A stretch of 64,000 nucleotides of DNA, taken from positions 12,911,892 through 12,975,891 of the forward strand of contig JABAKD010000029.1 in the NCBI GenBank assembly GCA_012845835.1, read 5' to 3'. Made by a program: the position numbers and the translations under genes. Below the pieces are notes generated by a model. It saw only the letters and a program-made list of their open reading frames with translations, made no database searches and had not been told where the DNA came from. Origin of the DNA: Undaria pinnatifida. Taxonomy: Eukaryota; Sar; Phaeophyceae; Laminariales; Alariaceae. This document shows positions 21,860 through 33,811 of the stretch, piece by piece (the first letter of the stretch is position 1; each line of letters starts with the position of its first letter).

Positions 21860-23400
21860 TAAGAGGGTACTGAATACTTTTCTTCCCCTTCCGAAACCAA
21901 CTCACCGGTTAATAACACGACATACGAAGAAAAAACTACAGTATCCGATTTCGTAACCACTCAGTAGCAAGCAATTGCTGTGGCCAACAGTACATCTGTC
22001 CGGGTCGTCCCCTTGCTCTGCGCGCCATCCATCCGCGGTTTTTTAATTTTCTTGTCTCGCAAGCAGATGCTGGCGCTGACGGGGGCGAACAGCATGAGAG
22101 CCTTCATCCGTAGGAGAGGGGTGAGGTTAACGCTACGATAGGGCGTGACCTTGATTTGTGTTCGGTTCCTCATTTTGGTAAGCTGCTATAATGCTTCCCC
22201 CGAAAAACTGCCTTAGAAGGAAAAAAAATGTGCTCCAAGAAAACCGATGTACAATCTCACGGCCTAGGTGGGCAAAAAGTCATGTTGCAAAAACACGAAC
22301 ATTGTTCCAACGGGTATCTTTTTTCCGTAGCTCTTTAGTTGCGAAGTTCCAGCATTTGCAAATACTTTCACCAGAAAGCCCTCTACTTTTTTTGTCGTCG
22401 TAGTATCCGCGCCACCAGAGACTGCGACAACATCGCAATCTGGCCCAACGCCGAACCGGTGATGGGGACACGTGCAACGTTAGTGTAGATATATGTATTC
22501 CTCGTGTGGTAGCGAAAGCAACACCATCGCTCTAGAAGTTGTGGTTGAGCACGCGTTTGCTATGCTCAAAGTAGTTTCAACGATCCACCTGCCTGTATTT
22601 GCCTGTGCTCTTCGAGGGATATGTGGTTTTAATCCAGAAGGCTGCCTTGTCCTGGTTCACCCATCCTCGATAATTATGTTCTGTACCCCAAAGGCATGCT
22701 TCTTTGTGTCCGGCAATTCTGCACAGATATTCCAGTATTCGGCTGGCGCGAAAAATGCTGGGAACGAGCGCAAAAAAAAAAAGAAATGGGCAGTGAACGA
22801 CGCCTTGGTCAACCCGCTAGAATTCAGATTAGGATTGTTTTTTTTGAAGTAGCAACCGGGTTAACCATGCATAGGCAAGTAGCAACGTGGTATCATACAT
22901 GGTGTTCGCGAAATCCGAAAACAACTGCCTGCGGTAAGCATGAACCAACCCCCAACAGAACCCCAAACAAGAGAAAACAAACATTCTCGTAACTATGGTT
23001 GTTTCCTCCACGGCCAAAATATGCAATTCCTTCATCGTTTACCCCCCCGCCGTTTACAAAAACATTCCAGCGAAAAGGTACGAAGGCGACCGTAACTTTC
23101 ACTCATTAACCAAGTACGTGTTCGTCTCGGGAGACGACGCTTACTGCATGGGCTTACTTCATAGCGTTGCAGCCCCCCACGTTTCCCCGAGGGCGGTCAG
23201 CCCAACAGCTCACGTCACAGATAGGTGGCATTTCTGTACTCTCTGCTGCCTTGGATCGTTATTGTGACGGTGTGGCTCCCAACGTTGACCTGAGGGGGCG
23301 GTCAGCCCAACAACTCACGGCAACATTGTTTCCACTCTTGGGCGTGCGGGTGGGTACAGGCGGAGCGGAAGACGAAGTCGGTGAACGAGATCGTCAATCA
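21860..23400. other. Region with no supported feature
   Basis: Only short frames and scattered repeat phrases (CATGTTGCAAAAACA near 22283; duplicated GGGCGGTCAGCCCAACA at 23190 and 23298). No exon passes both frame and splice inspection. Confidence 0.5.
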
Positions 23401-23404
23401 GGTG

Positions 23405-24330
23405 CGAAAACGGCTTGGGGGTATCGTTGACGTTTTTCGTCGTTTTGGCCGAAATCGTTCAGTTTTGGTCGACGTCTTTTTTGACAAGACCGCTCACGAG
23501 TTGTTTCGTTGGTTTGACCAATACAGGTTATTTCGTCGTCTTTTTCGCCAAGACCGCTTACGAGTTGTTTCGTTGGTTTCACCAATACAGGTTATTTCGT
23601 CGTTTTTTGGCCAAGATCGTTACATTGTTTCGTCGCTTTGGCCAAGATAGCTAAGCGGTTTTTGTTGTTATCGCCAAGACCGTTCAGTTGTTTAGTCGTT
23701 TCGCTCAGGATCGATCAGTTGTTTCTGTTGTTGTGGCCGAAATTGTTCAGTTGGTTCGTCGTTTCGGCCAAGATCGTTCAGTGGATTCCTCATTTTGGTC
23801 GAGCTCATTCATTATTTCGTCGTTTTGACGAAGGTCGTTCAGGTGTTTCGTCGTTTTGGCCAACACCTTCAAGTTATTATGTCGTTTTCCTCCCAAGATC
23901 GTTAAGTGGCTTGGTCGTTTCGACCAAGAGCGCTCAGTTGTTTCATCGTTTTCCCGAAGACCGTGCAGTTTGTTTCGTCGTTTTGGCCAAGACTCCTCAG
24001 TTTTTTTTTTGTGTTTTCGGCCAGGATTGCTCAGTTCTTCCGTCGTTGTGGCCAAAATGGTTCCTTTTAATTATCAGTTTAGCCAGGACCGCTAGTCATT
24101 TGGTCGTTTTGGCCAAGGACGTTCAGCTGTTTCGTCTTTTTGGCCTAGATCGACGAGTTGTCTTGTCGTTTTGACGAAGATCGTTAAGTGGTTTTGTCGT
24201 ATATTTTAGCCAACACAGTTTAGTCGTTTGGTTGTTTTGGCCGAGGTCGTTCAGGGGATTCTTTGTTTTGGCGATTTATCGTTCGTTTGTTTCGTCGTTT
24301 TGGACGAAAATAATAATTTTTTCTTGGTTT
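23405..24330. repeat. ~30-bp tandem array TTCGTCGTTTTGGCCAAGAT
   Basis: About 30 diverged units share TTTCGTCGTTTTGGCCAAGA and CGTTCAGTTG. Units are diverged in both sequence and length, unlike the homogeneous array at 16.6 kb. Frames on both strands stay open for up to 179 codons, giving Phe/Val/Arg-rich pseudo-peptides. Confidence 0.9.
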
Positions 24331-25239
24331 AGATCAAACTATATTACAGCCTGGTTCATGTAAAAACTCGGAAAGTCATTCCCCGGCGACTGTCTACGCC
24401 GTATTTTCGATAAGACCGTGAATTTTTGCACACGTCCTCTATGTGCCGCTGCAAAGACCTCACCTGTCTTTTTTTTGGCCTTTCCACTTTTGATTCATTT
24501 TTCGTCAACAAAAGATTTTTCGGAAAATTGGAACCAGCTTGGGCCAAAAGTTTTCGGCGAAAATAAAACAAACGAGGTCAGGCCTCGGGTTGGGCATGTA
24601 GAACACGTGTGCGAAGTCGGGTCTATCTCTCAACAACGGCGTGGGAATTTTGACTTGTGAGCGCAAAATTAAGAAAAAACCCCGAAATTTCCTTCAAATG
24701 ACTTGGTTTTAGTGTAGCATCCAGTTTTTTCGTTAGATTCTACTTAATGTTGAACTTTGGCAGGTAGGTAAGATCTTTGTTTTTTTGGGCAAATAATAAT
24801 CTACAGACATGCCTTGGGGTATCTCCAACCGGTTCGTGCAAAATGCGGCGCAAATAAATGTTTTTTTCGCCCGCGTTCGGAAAAAAATCCTGAACATTAT
24901 TGGATAATTGAAGCCCTGTCATTGGTCGATACGAGTTTCTCTCCTAGAAGAGACAGCCCGAGGCCGTTAAAACAGAAATTGGCCATGTCAGTAGTCGGAA
25001 GTGCCATCTCCTGACATTTTTGCTTCCAAAGGGGGTTAAGCACTGATGCACGGTCTTGGGAAAAAACAAACTACCAGGAACAAGAGGTAACTTTTTACTT
25101 CGTTATTTGTAATCCTCCGGCGGATGGGGTCGAAAAATCTAGCTTTAAAGCTCACAACACCACACTTCTGCGTATTTCCATACACGCCATATGTGTCAAT
25201 TTAACTCAATTGCGTTCGCAACCAACAACCCAGCGTTAG
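24330..25239. other. Region with no supported feature
   Basis: A+T-richer than its surroundings with phrases such as CCGAAATTTCC. Nothing coding or repetitive could be supported. Confidence 0.4.
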
Positions 25240-25497
25240 CTGGCGTGTCCTCCAGTTCCCGTGATAGCGATACCGCGAACTGTCCCTACCGGCGGTCCCC
25301 GTTACTACTCCGGCAGCGCAAGCTTCCGTTGTACACGGATGCGTGAGCATGTCGACCCGGCCTGTCCCCTGAAGGTCAGGCGCGGTGGAGATAGCCACCC
25401 GGAACCTCTCATTCTCAGTGATGAAAGCATTGCGTTAACGGTTTTGAAGGACCTGGTCCTCAAATACGACATATTCTACCAAGGTTGGGTTCTGTAG
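25240..25497 (+). CDS. Candidate terminal exon, unknown protein
   Basis: Acceptor GCGTTAG at 25239 opens in phase 0. 85 codons lead to a TAG at 25495-25497. The C-terminal part is well-formed (LSDESIALTVLKDLVLKYDI followed by FYQGWVL). Phase matches the exon at 18439-18600, so it could end that gene, but the implied 6.6-kb intron is long and intermediate exons may have been missed. A CCCGTACCCGG satellite starts immediately after the stop. Confidence 0.4.
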   Translation: MACPPVPVIAIPRTVPTGGPRYYSGSASFRCTRMREHVDPACPLKVRRGGDSHPEPLILSDESIALTVLKDLVLKYDIFYQGWVL

Positions 25498-25880
25498 GGT
25501 ACGCACAACCCATACCCGGGGGTATTTACGCCGGGTATTACATTACAAAGAACTTCTGTAAGTTCTGTAGGACATTCATACCCGTGCCCGGAACTTTTGG
25601 AAGCTCTGTATGACGTTCATACGCGTACCCGGAGCTTCTGGAAGTTCCGTACGCCAGTGGCACAAATTCCCGGGGTACGGGTATATCATTTTCATAACTT
25701 ACGTGAGTTTTGCACGCCCGTGCCACAATACCCGGAACATCTGTGTGATCCGTATCGCTTCCGTACCGTACCCGGAATTTCTGTAAGTTCTGCAAGATCT
25801 CCATACCCTAACCCGTAACTTCGGTGACTTCTGTAAGACTGTGGCACAAACCATAACCGGGGTACGGGTATACCTTCTTG
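25498..25880. repeat. CCCGTACCCGGAACTTCTG satellite, block 1
   Basis: ~42-bp units built from CATACCCGTACCCGGAACTT and CTGTAAGTTCTGTA(G/C)GA. The same family resumes at 26655. Confidence 0.9.
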
Positions 25881-26654
25881 CTACAATGCCCGGGGAGCTC
25901 GAATGCATTAATTCAGATTTGATAACCCAAAGGACGTATTATGCATGCTGTTATGATGCCATATATCTTGTCGTCATTGAAACCAACCGAACACCGAATG
26001 TACAGCAGTGGCAGTACGTATCGTGTATGATAGTAGCACCTACTTGTAGGTTCTGTCCATGCTTCTTGCGTTTCTAACCCGTGGGCACGTATTATATTAA
26101 CGAAGGACACTTTTGAATCACAAATATTCATTTTTTTTTAATCGAATTGAATTCGATTCGATTTGGTGGAAACATGCCTGGTGCGAATTTGGCGCCTATC
26201 GGGAAACCACGTATTGCGTATTGTCAATGTTTTTTCCGATCGGACAAATATTAATACATAGATCTGCCGTGACGTCGATGCAGCAACCATCGACGGCTAG
26301 AAGTATCTTCCGTGTTTTCGGTAGTTTCGCTTCTTCTTTATCGAGGCACTTGGCTTATCGAGCTGTGGTGGCAAATATGGGCTTGTGACCGCCATTATTT
26401 GTTTCGAATCGCCACGGCCGGGGTACGCTATGGCATGATCATAGCGCAGTATAGTCGTGAGCGCGGCTGTTGCCCCGGTCGCCACTCATTTGAGGTTCAC
26501 GATTTATCGCCTCTCTTGGTGGTGGTTTTGTCGATAACTCATAATTCCCTTGAAGGTACTACGACAGACTGCCTCGGGAACATTGGCCTGGTGAGAACAT
26601 GTCATCCATGATGCAAGTTGGATTGAATCCTCCACTTCGAATCGAACCCCCCCC
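25881..26654. other. Spacer between two satellite blocks, nothing supported
   Basis: Contains an A+T-rich portion (26100-26290) but no exon or repeat I could support. Confidence 0.4.
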
Positions 26655-27060
26655 CGACGGGGTGTGCATTTACCCGGGTATTACCCGTACCCGGAACTTC
26701 TGCAAGTTCTGTAGGGCATTCATACCCGTACCAGAAACTTCTGTAAGTTCTGTACGCCCGTGCTACAATACCCGGAACTTCTCGAAGTTCTGTTAAGACT
26801 TTCATACCCGTACCCGGAACTTCTGTTAGTTCTGTAGGACATTCATACCCGTACCCGGAACTTTTGTGAGTTCTGTACATCCCGTGCTACAATACCCGGG
26901 GTACGAGCACCTTTCGTACCCGTCCGGAACTTCTGTGAGTTCTGTACGCCCGTGCTACAATACCCGGAACTTCTGGAATTTCTGTAACACTTTCATACCG
27001 GTACCCGAAACATTTGGAAGGTCTGTACTACTCCCATACCCTTACCCGGAATCCACAAAC
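26655..27060. repeat. CCCGTACCCGGAACTTCTG satellite, block 2
   Basis: Nine or so units with the same CCCGGAACTTCTGTGAGTTC and GTGCTACAATACCCGG phrases as block 1. Confidence 0.9.
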
Positions 27061-27599
27061 CCTACAGAATATAACCTTGTAATTCTACGACAGAGGTGCC
27101 CCAGTTTTTTTTATGGGTTTCCCGTCGCTTGAGGAGGAGCTCTGTGCTCCGCGCTCCACGGGTCCACAAACGGATGTTTGAGTAAGCTGAAAGTGCAACC
27201 CGATGGCAAACCCAAGGCCTACTAATCAGGTACTCTTGTGGATACCAAGCCCTTTTCCCTAAATCGTACCGCCTCGTTATAACTATAATCCTTCAAGACC
27301 ATCCTGGCTCCTCGAGGGCACTCTAAGGGGTTTCCTCATCGTTGACCCTCGAGAGTGTGGTGTTACGCACGCAGCACACCTCGGTGTGTCTCCACAACAT
27401 ACATCTTACACCGAAGAGAAACCCGCGAAGGGACTACAGCCCCACACTCTTAACGCAACCAATACTGCTGTGCTGCAAAACAAAAACGACACCCCGGCGA
27501 TTTTTCGGCGAAGAAATCCCGTCACCCTGAGGACATTTTGGCCGAAAAGTAGCACTACGTGCCTCTATCGTCTCAGGCGTCATACGACGCGTGCTGCGA

Positions 27600-27690
27600 T
27601 AGATAGATGTACTCGTATGTATGTGGCACTTTTTCGCTAAATTGGTTTTCTGGAGGGCGTGGCTCCTTGACCGACAAATAAATATGTGGT
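27600..27690 (-). mobile_element. R2 dispersed repeat, inverted copy
   Basis: Minus strand: GGTCAAGGAGCCACGCCCTC, CAGAAAACCAATTTAGCG, AAAAAGTGCCAC. It follows the R2 order. Confidence 0.5.
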
Positions 27691-27790
27691 CGGAAACTCG
27701 TTCTGGTCTCGCAGCAACACTCGTGGTGCCATACAACAGCTAGGCTGTGGGACTGTTTGCCGCGTTGTACCTTCGGTTTTTCTCAGCTTT

Positions 27791-28092
27791 GGACCAATGC
27801 TACGGTAGGGAGGGGAGTCCCCCTTTTTAGGGACCCTTCTTTGCGGTGGCTCGGAGTGACTCGCGCGAGTGATCCCCCTGCTCCATGCGCTCATAGATAG
27901 GCCTTCGTGCTGCCTGATTTTTTCGATATGAGTTCGCAATGGAATGGTAGGGCATTCTGCGCCAAATCAAGTCACCTAATTTAATAAACTTCGTTTTGTT
28001 CGTGAGGCAGAGAGTCACTCGTGCGAGTGGCCCTAACTCAGCAGTGACAAATGGGGGTACGTATATCATAACGTCCCCCCTACCGAGCGCTC
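27791..28092 (+). mobile_element. Family Y miniature inverted-repeat element
   Basis: Left GGACCAATGCTACGGTAGGG, right CCCCCCTACCGAGCGCTC. Subterminal palindromes GTGACTCGCGCGAGTGAT and GTCACTCGTGCGAGTGGC face each other. Layout is collinear with copies at 40575 and 63689. No open frame of note. Confidence 0.75.
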
Positions 28093-28514
28093 ATCTTTCT
28101 TTGCTGTTTTTGAGGTGAAGCACAGAGCAGCTCAAGCGAGGAGAGAGACCCATAAAAGTATCGATGCACAGCTGATACCACCGTACGTAGCCGTAGCACG
28201 TGCCATGCATGCCGTGCACATGAATGCCGTGTGCTGTCTGCGTGCAATGAACCGTGGTTGTCTGCAGTTCTTGATACGTGCCTCTAGAACCATGTTGGAG
28301 AGTCGGTGCGGACAGCTTTTTCATAAAAAAAGCGAAAAGCACCAATAAATACGGCGTCAGACAGCTGTGCGTTCTTCCTATCGGTTGCAAGCTGTTCGTG
28401 ATACGTCGGTTGCAACACGCATGCCGTTAGCTCGAGTGGCTTGTATCACCGGGCAAGATCCGCTGGGACACGATATTTCCTTCCGAACCAGTCCGTCTGT
28501 TTGGGCGATGACTG

Positions 28515-28547
<33 letters not shown>

Positions 28548-28610
28548 GCTGCTGTTGTTGCCGGAGACGGTGCAATTCAAACATTTTGTTGTGTGTGTTT
28601 TTGATTTTAG

Positions 28611-28744
28611 CTTTGGGCAAACATAAAAACGATGAACAACAGCGCCGGCCGAGTATTCAACGAGAGATGGACAACTACGCAGCATACAGCATTCCGCACA
28701 TCGGACATGTGCTGCCGACAGGGGTTCCTGAATTAGCCCACTAG
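28611..28744 (+). CDS. Candidate terminal exon, unknown protein
   Basis: A very good acceptor (TGTGTTTTTGATTTTAG) precedes 44 codons and a TAG at 28742. The peptide is polar (KHKNDEQQRRPSIQREMDNY then AAYSIPHIGHVLPTG). The frame opens in phase 1; I could not find the matching donor. A CTG trinucleotide run (28517-28550) lies 60 bp upstream and may itself be in the preceding exon. Confidence 0.35.
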
Positions 28745-28799
28745 ATCAATTAAACTACCGAACCACCCAACATCGTTGGTTAGTTGGAGCATAAATAGC

Positions 28800-29330
28800 G
28801 TTTAATGTTGTTGTCGTGAGGATTCACGTCATTGCCTTTCTTTGGCCACCTCTTCTGCAACACACCAAAATCGCTCGACAAGTCGACTCCGCGGCATTGA
28901 CGGTTGACGAGGTCATACCCGAGGAACTCCCTCGCGCGCGCTTGAATGCGGTAGATTTATTACACCCATCCGTGCACCTTGTTGCTGTGTGCATGCACGT
29001 CATTACCCCAATTGCCCTCTGGAACACCCCAAACTCGTCCGCACCTGTAAAAAATTGTTGTCGGGTGTCATATGGGACTGGCTAGATTTTTTGGTATTGC
29101 GTACCTGGTAAAATCTATCGACACATCTTGTTTACGTGTGGACTCACGAAGAAGCTCTCCCGCCTTTCCCAACACCCCTTGATCGTTCACATCTACTGTA
29201 TACCATCTTGTTGTGTGTGCTCACGTCATCACCCCGCCCGCCGTTTGCAACACTCCAACATGTATCGATCAACTCCCCGGCATTGGCGGTCGACGCGGTC
29301 GTCTTCATAGCTGAGGAAAGAGGCGAAGAT
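28800..29330. repeat. Diverged tandem repeat of ~170-230 bp (three copies)
   Basis: TTGTTGTCGTGAGGATTCAC at 28809, TTGTTGCTGTGTGCATGCAC at 28979 and TTGTTGTGTGTGCTCACGTC at 29208 each lead into CATT/CATC-ACCCC, AACAC(A/T)CC and, in the first and third, CGGCATTG(A/G)CGGT(T/C)GACG. Frames are open through parts of each copy but in different registers. Confidence 0.6.
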
Positions 29331-29727
29331 TCAGGAGGAAATAGTGGCTGCCAGGCGACTAGTGGTGAGGCAAAAGCGGGGGGCACGCTGCGAAAGAGGC
29401 GCACTGAAATGTCAAGAAGCCCATCGCCTGAGGAGCTCTAATCACGCCTATAGATTGATTTTCGAGAAGACAAAAACGTCCATTAACCCGCGATGAACGA
29501 TGACATTTCTTGATCTAGGTATGGAAGGAATATTACAGTAAAACATGAGGACACGCGCTGCGATAAACGTGCATCTTTCCCCCCCCCCTCCCCGCTTGAC
29601 GAGCTCTCATACCTCGTACAAAACTGATTTTGGGTAAACTGTGTATTGGTAAACCACAGCCTAGTGTAGGTATATAAAAAAAGGATCATCAGCCGAAAAA
29701 ACAAGAATGAGATTCCGGCGAATTTGA

Positions 29728-29820
29728 GCTAAGGAGCGCCGCTATTCAGAAAACAATTCGGCTAAAAAATGGTATTCCCTACCTAATACGGCCATCGTAG
29801 CACGCGTCTGAGGGGATCCC
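29728..29820 (+). mobile_element. R2 dispersed repeat copy
   Basis: CTAAGGAGCGCCGCTATTCA, GAAAACAATTCGGC, AAAAAATGGTATTCCCTACC and CATCGTAGCACGCGTCTGA in order. Confidence 0.65.
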
Positions 29821-30775
29821 GACCTTATGGTTGGGTAGTTTATTCCTCAATTGAGAAGCAAGCCCCGTCGGACAGGACTATATTATCATACAATAGCACG
29901 CGCTATGTTCCTTGTTTCTTGTTTCTTTTTTCTTTTTGCTCATCCCGTTTATTGTAATCACGATTTGTCTTTCTCTTCCCTCCGTCCCTAGACGTGACTC
30001 AGGTCCAGGGTTACCACGCAGACTCTTCTCCCCCCCTCCCCACTACGGTACATGCCTTCACTTTTATCGCGCGAATACTTCAGCCCTCTCTTCTCTCGTC
30101 GACTCGCATCGAATTGCTATATTGTGGTTATAAGCTCGTCAACGGCGTAGTATGGTTTCCGGGCAGGGGCTCGTTCGGGCGGTGGGGAGACTTGGAAGCA
30201 GGGTTGGAATTGCCGGATCAGGATTAAGCTAATATGGCCGGTTGTTTCTGTGACCCATTTCCAGATACTGTACGTTGTACCGCGAACATAAGCCTCTGAA
30301 GCCGTTGTCCAAAATCCTCTGTACACGTTTCGCTATTACGATTGTGAGCTCAACAGGTCGGTGTGTTTGATTTGTTTAGTAAGCTCGTTCGAGCGGGGAG
30401 GGATTCGGGAGTGAGGTGTTGGATTTCCCTGACCAAGCACGGCCAGCCCTTCCTGCGAACCGTCACACACGCTACGGTAGGGAAGAACACACACCTAAAC
30501 ACTTCTGCGGGATTCTCCTGACTCGAGGAGCTATCACCCCCCCCCCGAGAAACTAACGTCGATAGACATTGTACGCGTTTAACCTGATGAACAATTCCAT
30601 GGCGTAGTTATACAGCATCTTCTAAGAATTTTCTGAGCTCCTACCATGAAGGGCTCATCATCATTCATCATCACCCGAAACAAAACTTGGGAGGCGTTCG
30701 TTCGCGCGATCCGACCAATAGTTATATGCGCTAGTTCTAAAACAAGTAACAACTATGCTCCTAGCGTTATCATGC

Positions 30776-31150
30776 TAACCGATAATTGCACACTTGAGGC
30801 GGTCAACCAATCAGAACGCCAGAAGGTCAGAAACGTTTGGCCCGAAAAATGCAACCCGTACCGTGGGAAAGCTTAGGGATCTGTCGTCTTTCGATGACAT
30901 AGATCAGAAAGTAATAATATGGATTTGATCTAACCGATAGTTTCACGCTTGAGGAGCTCAACCGATCAAAAACGTTTGGCCCACAAAAGCGCAACCCGAA
31001 CCGTGGGGAAGCTTAGGGATCTGTCGTCTCTCAATGACATAGATCATGAAGATATAATATGGATTTGATCTAACCGATAGTTCCACTCTTGAGGAGTTCA
31101 ACCGGTCAAAAATGTTTGCCCCGAAATAGGCAAGCCTTACCGTGGGACGA
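30776..31150. repeat. ~140-bp tandem repeat, three copies
   Basis: TAACCGATA(A/G)TT at 30776, 30931 and 31071. Each copy has CTTGAGGAG/CTTGAGGCG, AAACGTTTGGCCC, CAACCCG(T/A)ACCGTGGG and, in two, GCTTAGGGATCTGTCGTC. Confidence 0.85.
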
Positions 31151-31659
31151 CGCCACAGTAGAGGTGTTGCAAGGCACAGATATTATTCCAGCGATATTGG
31201 GCTGTTTCTCCATTGAACAATACCATACCGTCAGGAAACCGTATAACGAACAAATGCTACCCACACCAGACGCTGGATTCTGCCTACCGCGGATGTTAGC
31301 CTCTATAAATGTTTGCACATGTTTTTGTTTACTTTTCGCTGATACGTTTGAAGCTCAACGGCTCAGTGTGCCTTATGGTGAAGCGTTTTCATTTTGCTAA
31401 TGGGGGAGACTCCTGAGTATGGTTGGAATTCCTGGACAAAGGTAAGCCGGTGCTTCCATTGACCCAAATAATGGCAAACACGGCATCCCGCGACAAATTC
31501 CCTCCGAGGCCACTGTGGATTGTTTTGGTGTGCCATGTTGATGCTGCGCTTGGGTTGCGAATAGCCGGGATTCCCAAAAAAAAAAAGCACCTCTTCCGAC
31601 ATGTCGTTATCTTCAAGTCGCCATGGGCAAGAGAGGGACATTCAGGTAATGTCCTTTAT

Positions 31660-32450
31660 CTGTATTGTTCATGGCTGGTGATGGCATCCCCGATGGCGAG
31701 CCATGGCGTGCCACTGCGGTTCGTGGTGGTTCATGTCACCCCCATAGCGTCATCAATAGGCTATGTCGGCAACGCCATGGCGGCGTCATAGCGGTGTCAT
31801 GGCGGTGTCGTGGCATTTCATGGCATGCCATGGCATGTAATGACATGTAATGGCCTTTCGTGGACATTCACGAGAGATCCTGGGCTTTGAAGAAAAGCCA
31901 TGGGCGTGTATGGGAATGCGATGGCAATCCTATAGCTGGCATATCATGGACTTTCACGACACTCCATGGGCTCGTATGGTAATAGAACGTCAATCCCATA
32001 ACGTTTCGTGACAGCGACTGCCGCAGCATGATAGTAATTATTTATGGCATTGCCTGAACATTACCCATGGCACAGCCATGGACTTCCCATGGCACCACCA
32101 CGAGTCCCATGGCACTGCCATGAGAATGCCACCACCGTTCGACGCGACGCACATATGGATGCCATGGCAGCGGCGTGGTTGCGAAGGCCTTTGCAATGCA
32201 TGGCATGGGAGTTTAGTACAAACGTGGGAAGGCACTACACCGACTACAGCCCATGTTACAGGGTCCGTTGTGAAATGCCCACCATGAATGTGTCACGGCA
32301 CTTTTCGCGGAACGGACCATGGCATTGCCACAGCACGTGCCATGGCATTGCCGTGGTGATTGATGTCATGGACCTCCATGCTACCACCACGGCGGCACCA
32401 CGGCCGAGGGCAATTCCATAGCAATTTCATGGCGTCGCGATGACGATCCG
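31660..32450. repeat. CCATGGCA-rich low-complexity region
   Basis: CCATGG, GGCATTGCC and CATGGCA are scattered at very high density on both strands with no fixed period, giving many NcoI-type palindromes. No exon supported. Confidence 0.75.
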
Positions 32451-33213
32451 TGCCAGTGTCACGGCATTGATGTGGAAATATGAAATAGTAATGCTTTTCA
32501 CCCCTTTGGGACTTCACAGGGTAGACCCTGCCGAAAACATGTGACGGCTTAAGCACCGGCCACACGGAGCAGGCCGAAGCAAGTCGGGTTGGTGGGGTAG
32601 GGGACATATCCGAAGCGCAACGTAAGGATATGACATGCACATGACATGCTCGCGGTAGCGGTAGGGTGGTCATTCTACTTCTGCAAGCTCTTCCTAGAGG
32701 CTTGATGAAACCACGCTCGTCGTTCGTATGCTGGCCTCGATGTCGACTGCCTTTAGTATCATAGAAAGTATTTAATGTCTTGGAACGACTATAAATTCGT
32801 TAATTTCACCCCCCCCCCGTCTACCCTAAAATTGAATAAATTCATTGAAACAGTATGGATTCATTAATTTTCATCCCGCCCCCAATGTATTAAGCTCCTG
32901 TATTCCACGGTGAACTAAGTAACCCCCCCCGGAAAAACAATTAAAATTACATTTTATTAATAAAATATACATTACCCCCCCCCCCCTTTATGAATATACA
33001 CCGGTTCCAAAATAGTCAAATAATAACTCTTACACCCTTTTCGTCCGCCTGCACTCCATCCCCTGCGTTAGTGTCGAACATCGCGGCAGATGTAACAACG
33101 TGTGCACCAATTTTTTTTTTCAAGACTCCCGAGTAAGGGTATCCCCCAATTTTTCCATTTTCCGTGTCCCCCTCACCCTTACCCTACCCCAGCCGCTGTC
33201 TTCTTCGCTTCAG
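32450..33213. other. Non-coding stretch with short C-homopolymers
   Basis: A+T-rich sequence broken by C runs of 7-11 (32809, 32924, 32976). The last 60 bp form the pyrimidine-rich lead-in to the exon at 33214. Confidence 0.5.
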
Positions 33214-33415
33214 GACTCCTATGCCTCAATACAAAAATCGCGTTCATGTTGTCTTGCTACCACGATACACCGGTCAGGTTGTGCAGCAGTGGAAAGACCT
33301 GGGAAAGGTCTTGTGCCGTCTCCTGCGCATGTCGGACTACTGGTACGGTTTCGCCTCCGACCAGACCCTCTCAAGCGTCGAGAGGTCGGCAAGAAGAATC
33401 TCCGTCCTTCAGCAG
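33214..33415 (+). CDS. Unknown protein, exon 1 of a ten-exon chain as seen
   Basis: A strong pyrimidine tract and acceptor (CTGTCTTCTTCGCTTCAG) opens in phase 2. A GTGGGG donor at 33416 closes in phase 0. The peptide is well balanced (MSDYWYGFASDQTLSSVERS preceded by RYTGQVVQQWKDLGKVLCRL), with Trp/Tyr/Phe that chance frames rarely hold. No family recognised. A 5' exon ending in phase 2 is needed and was not found. Confidence 0.5.
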
Positions 33416-33727
33416 GTGGGGCGCAGGCGGGACGGGGAGGGGGTGCAAGCAATGTCACGCATGGACGTAGCCTGTCAGATTATAGATAGGTCCTCGCGTC
33501 CAGATAATGCCGGGACGGAGAACCTCGGGTTTTCACGGACCAGACAGACATTGCGAGGTTGGGCACAAAAGCATTCGTGCAGTTCGGGGGGCGATTCCCG
33601 TGGTCAACAATGCATCCACCGTTGCGCGCAGGTTGTGCGGGACCAGGGAGTACAAACATGGGCAAATGTCCAAAGCTACGGTAGGATAATGGGGTGCTAG
33701 TTGCTTTCTTACGGTCTCAGTTTGCAG

Positions 33728-33811
33728 TGGTTCCGAGCCACCTGCGCAAGCGACTGCAGTATGCAGTATACCGACGAGCTTTTCGGTTTCGCGATGCGCA
33801 CGGACGACGAT
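33728..33811 (+). CDS. Unknown protein, exon 2 of chain
   Basis: Acceptor TTTGCAG opens in phase 0 and donor GTAAGG at 33812 closes in phase 0, exactly 28 codons: WFRATCASDC then MQYTDELFGFAMRTDDD. Phase matches the previous and next exons. If unspliced, the frame would run on to a TAA near 33902. Confidence 0.5.

Noticed and set aside
22493-22852. 119-codon plus-strand frame
   Set aside because: Ends in Lys homopolymer from an A-run and lacks splice or domain support.
23394-24174. Phe/Val-rich frames on both strands
   Set aside because: They translate the ~30-bp TTCGTCGTTTTGGCC tandem array.
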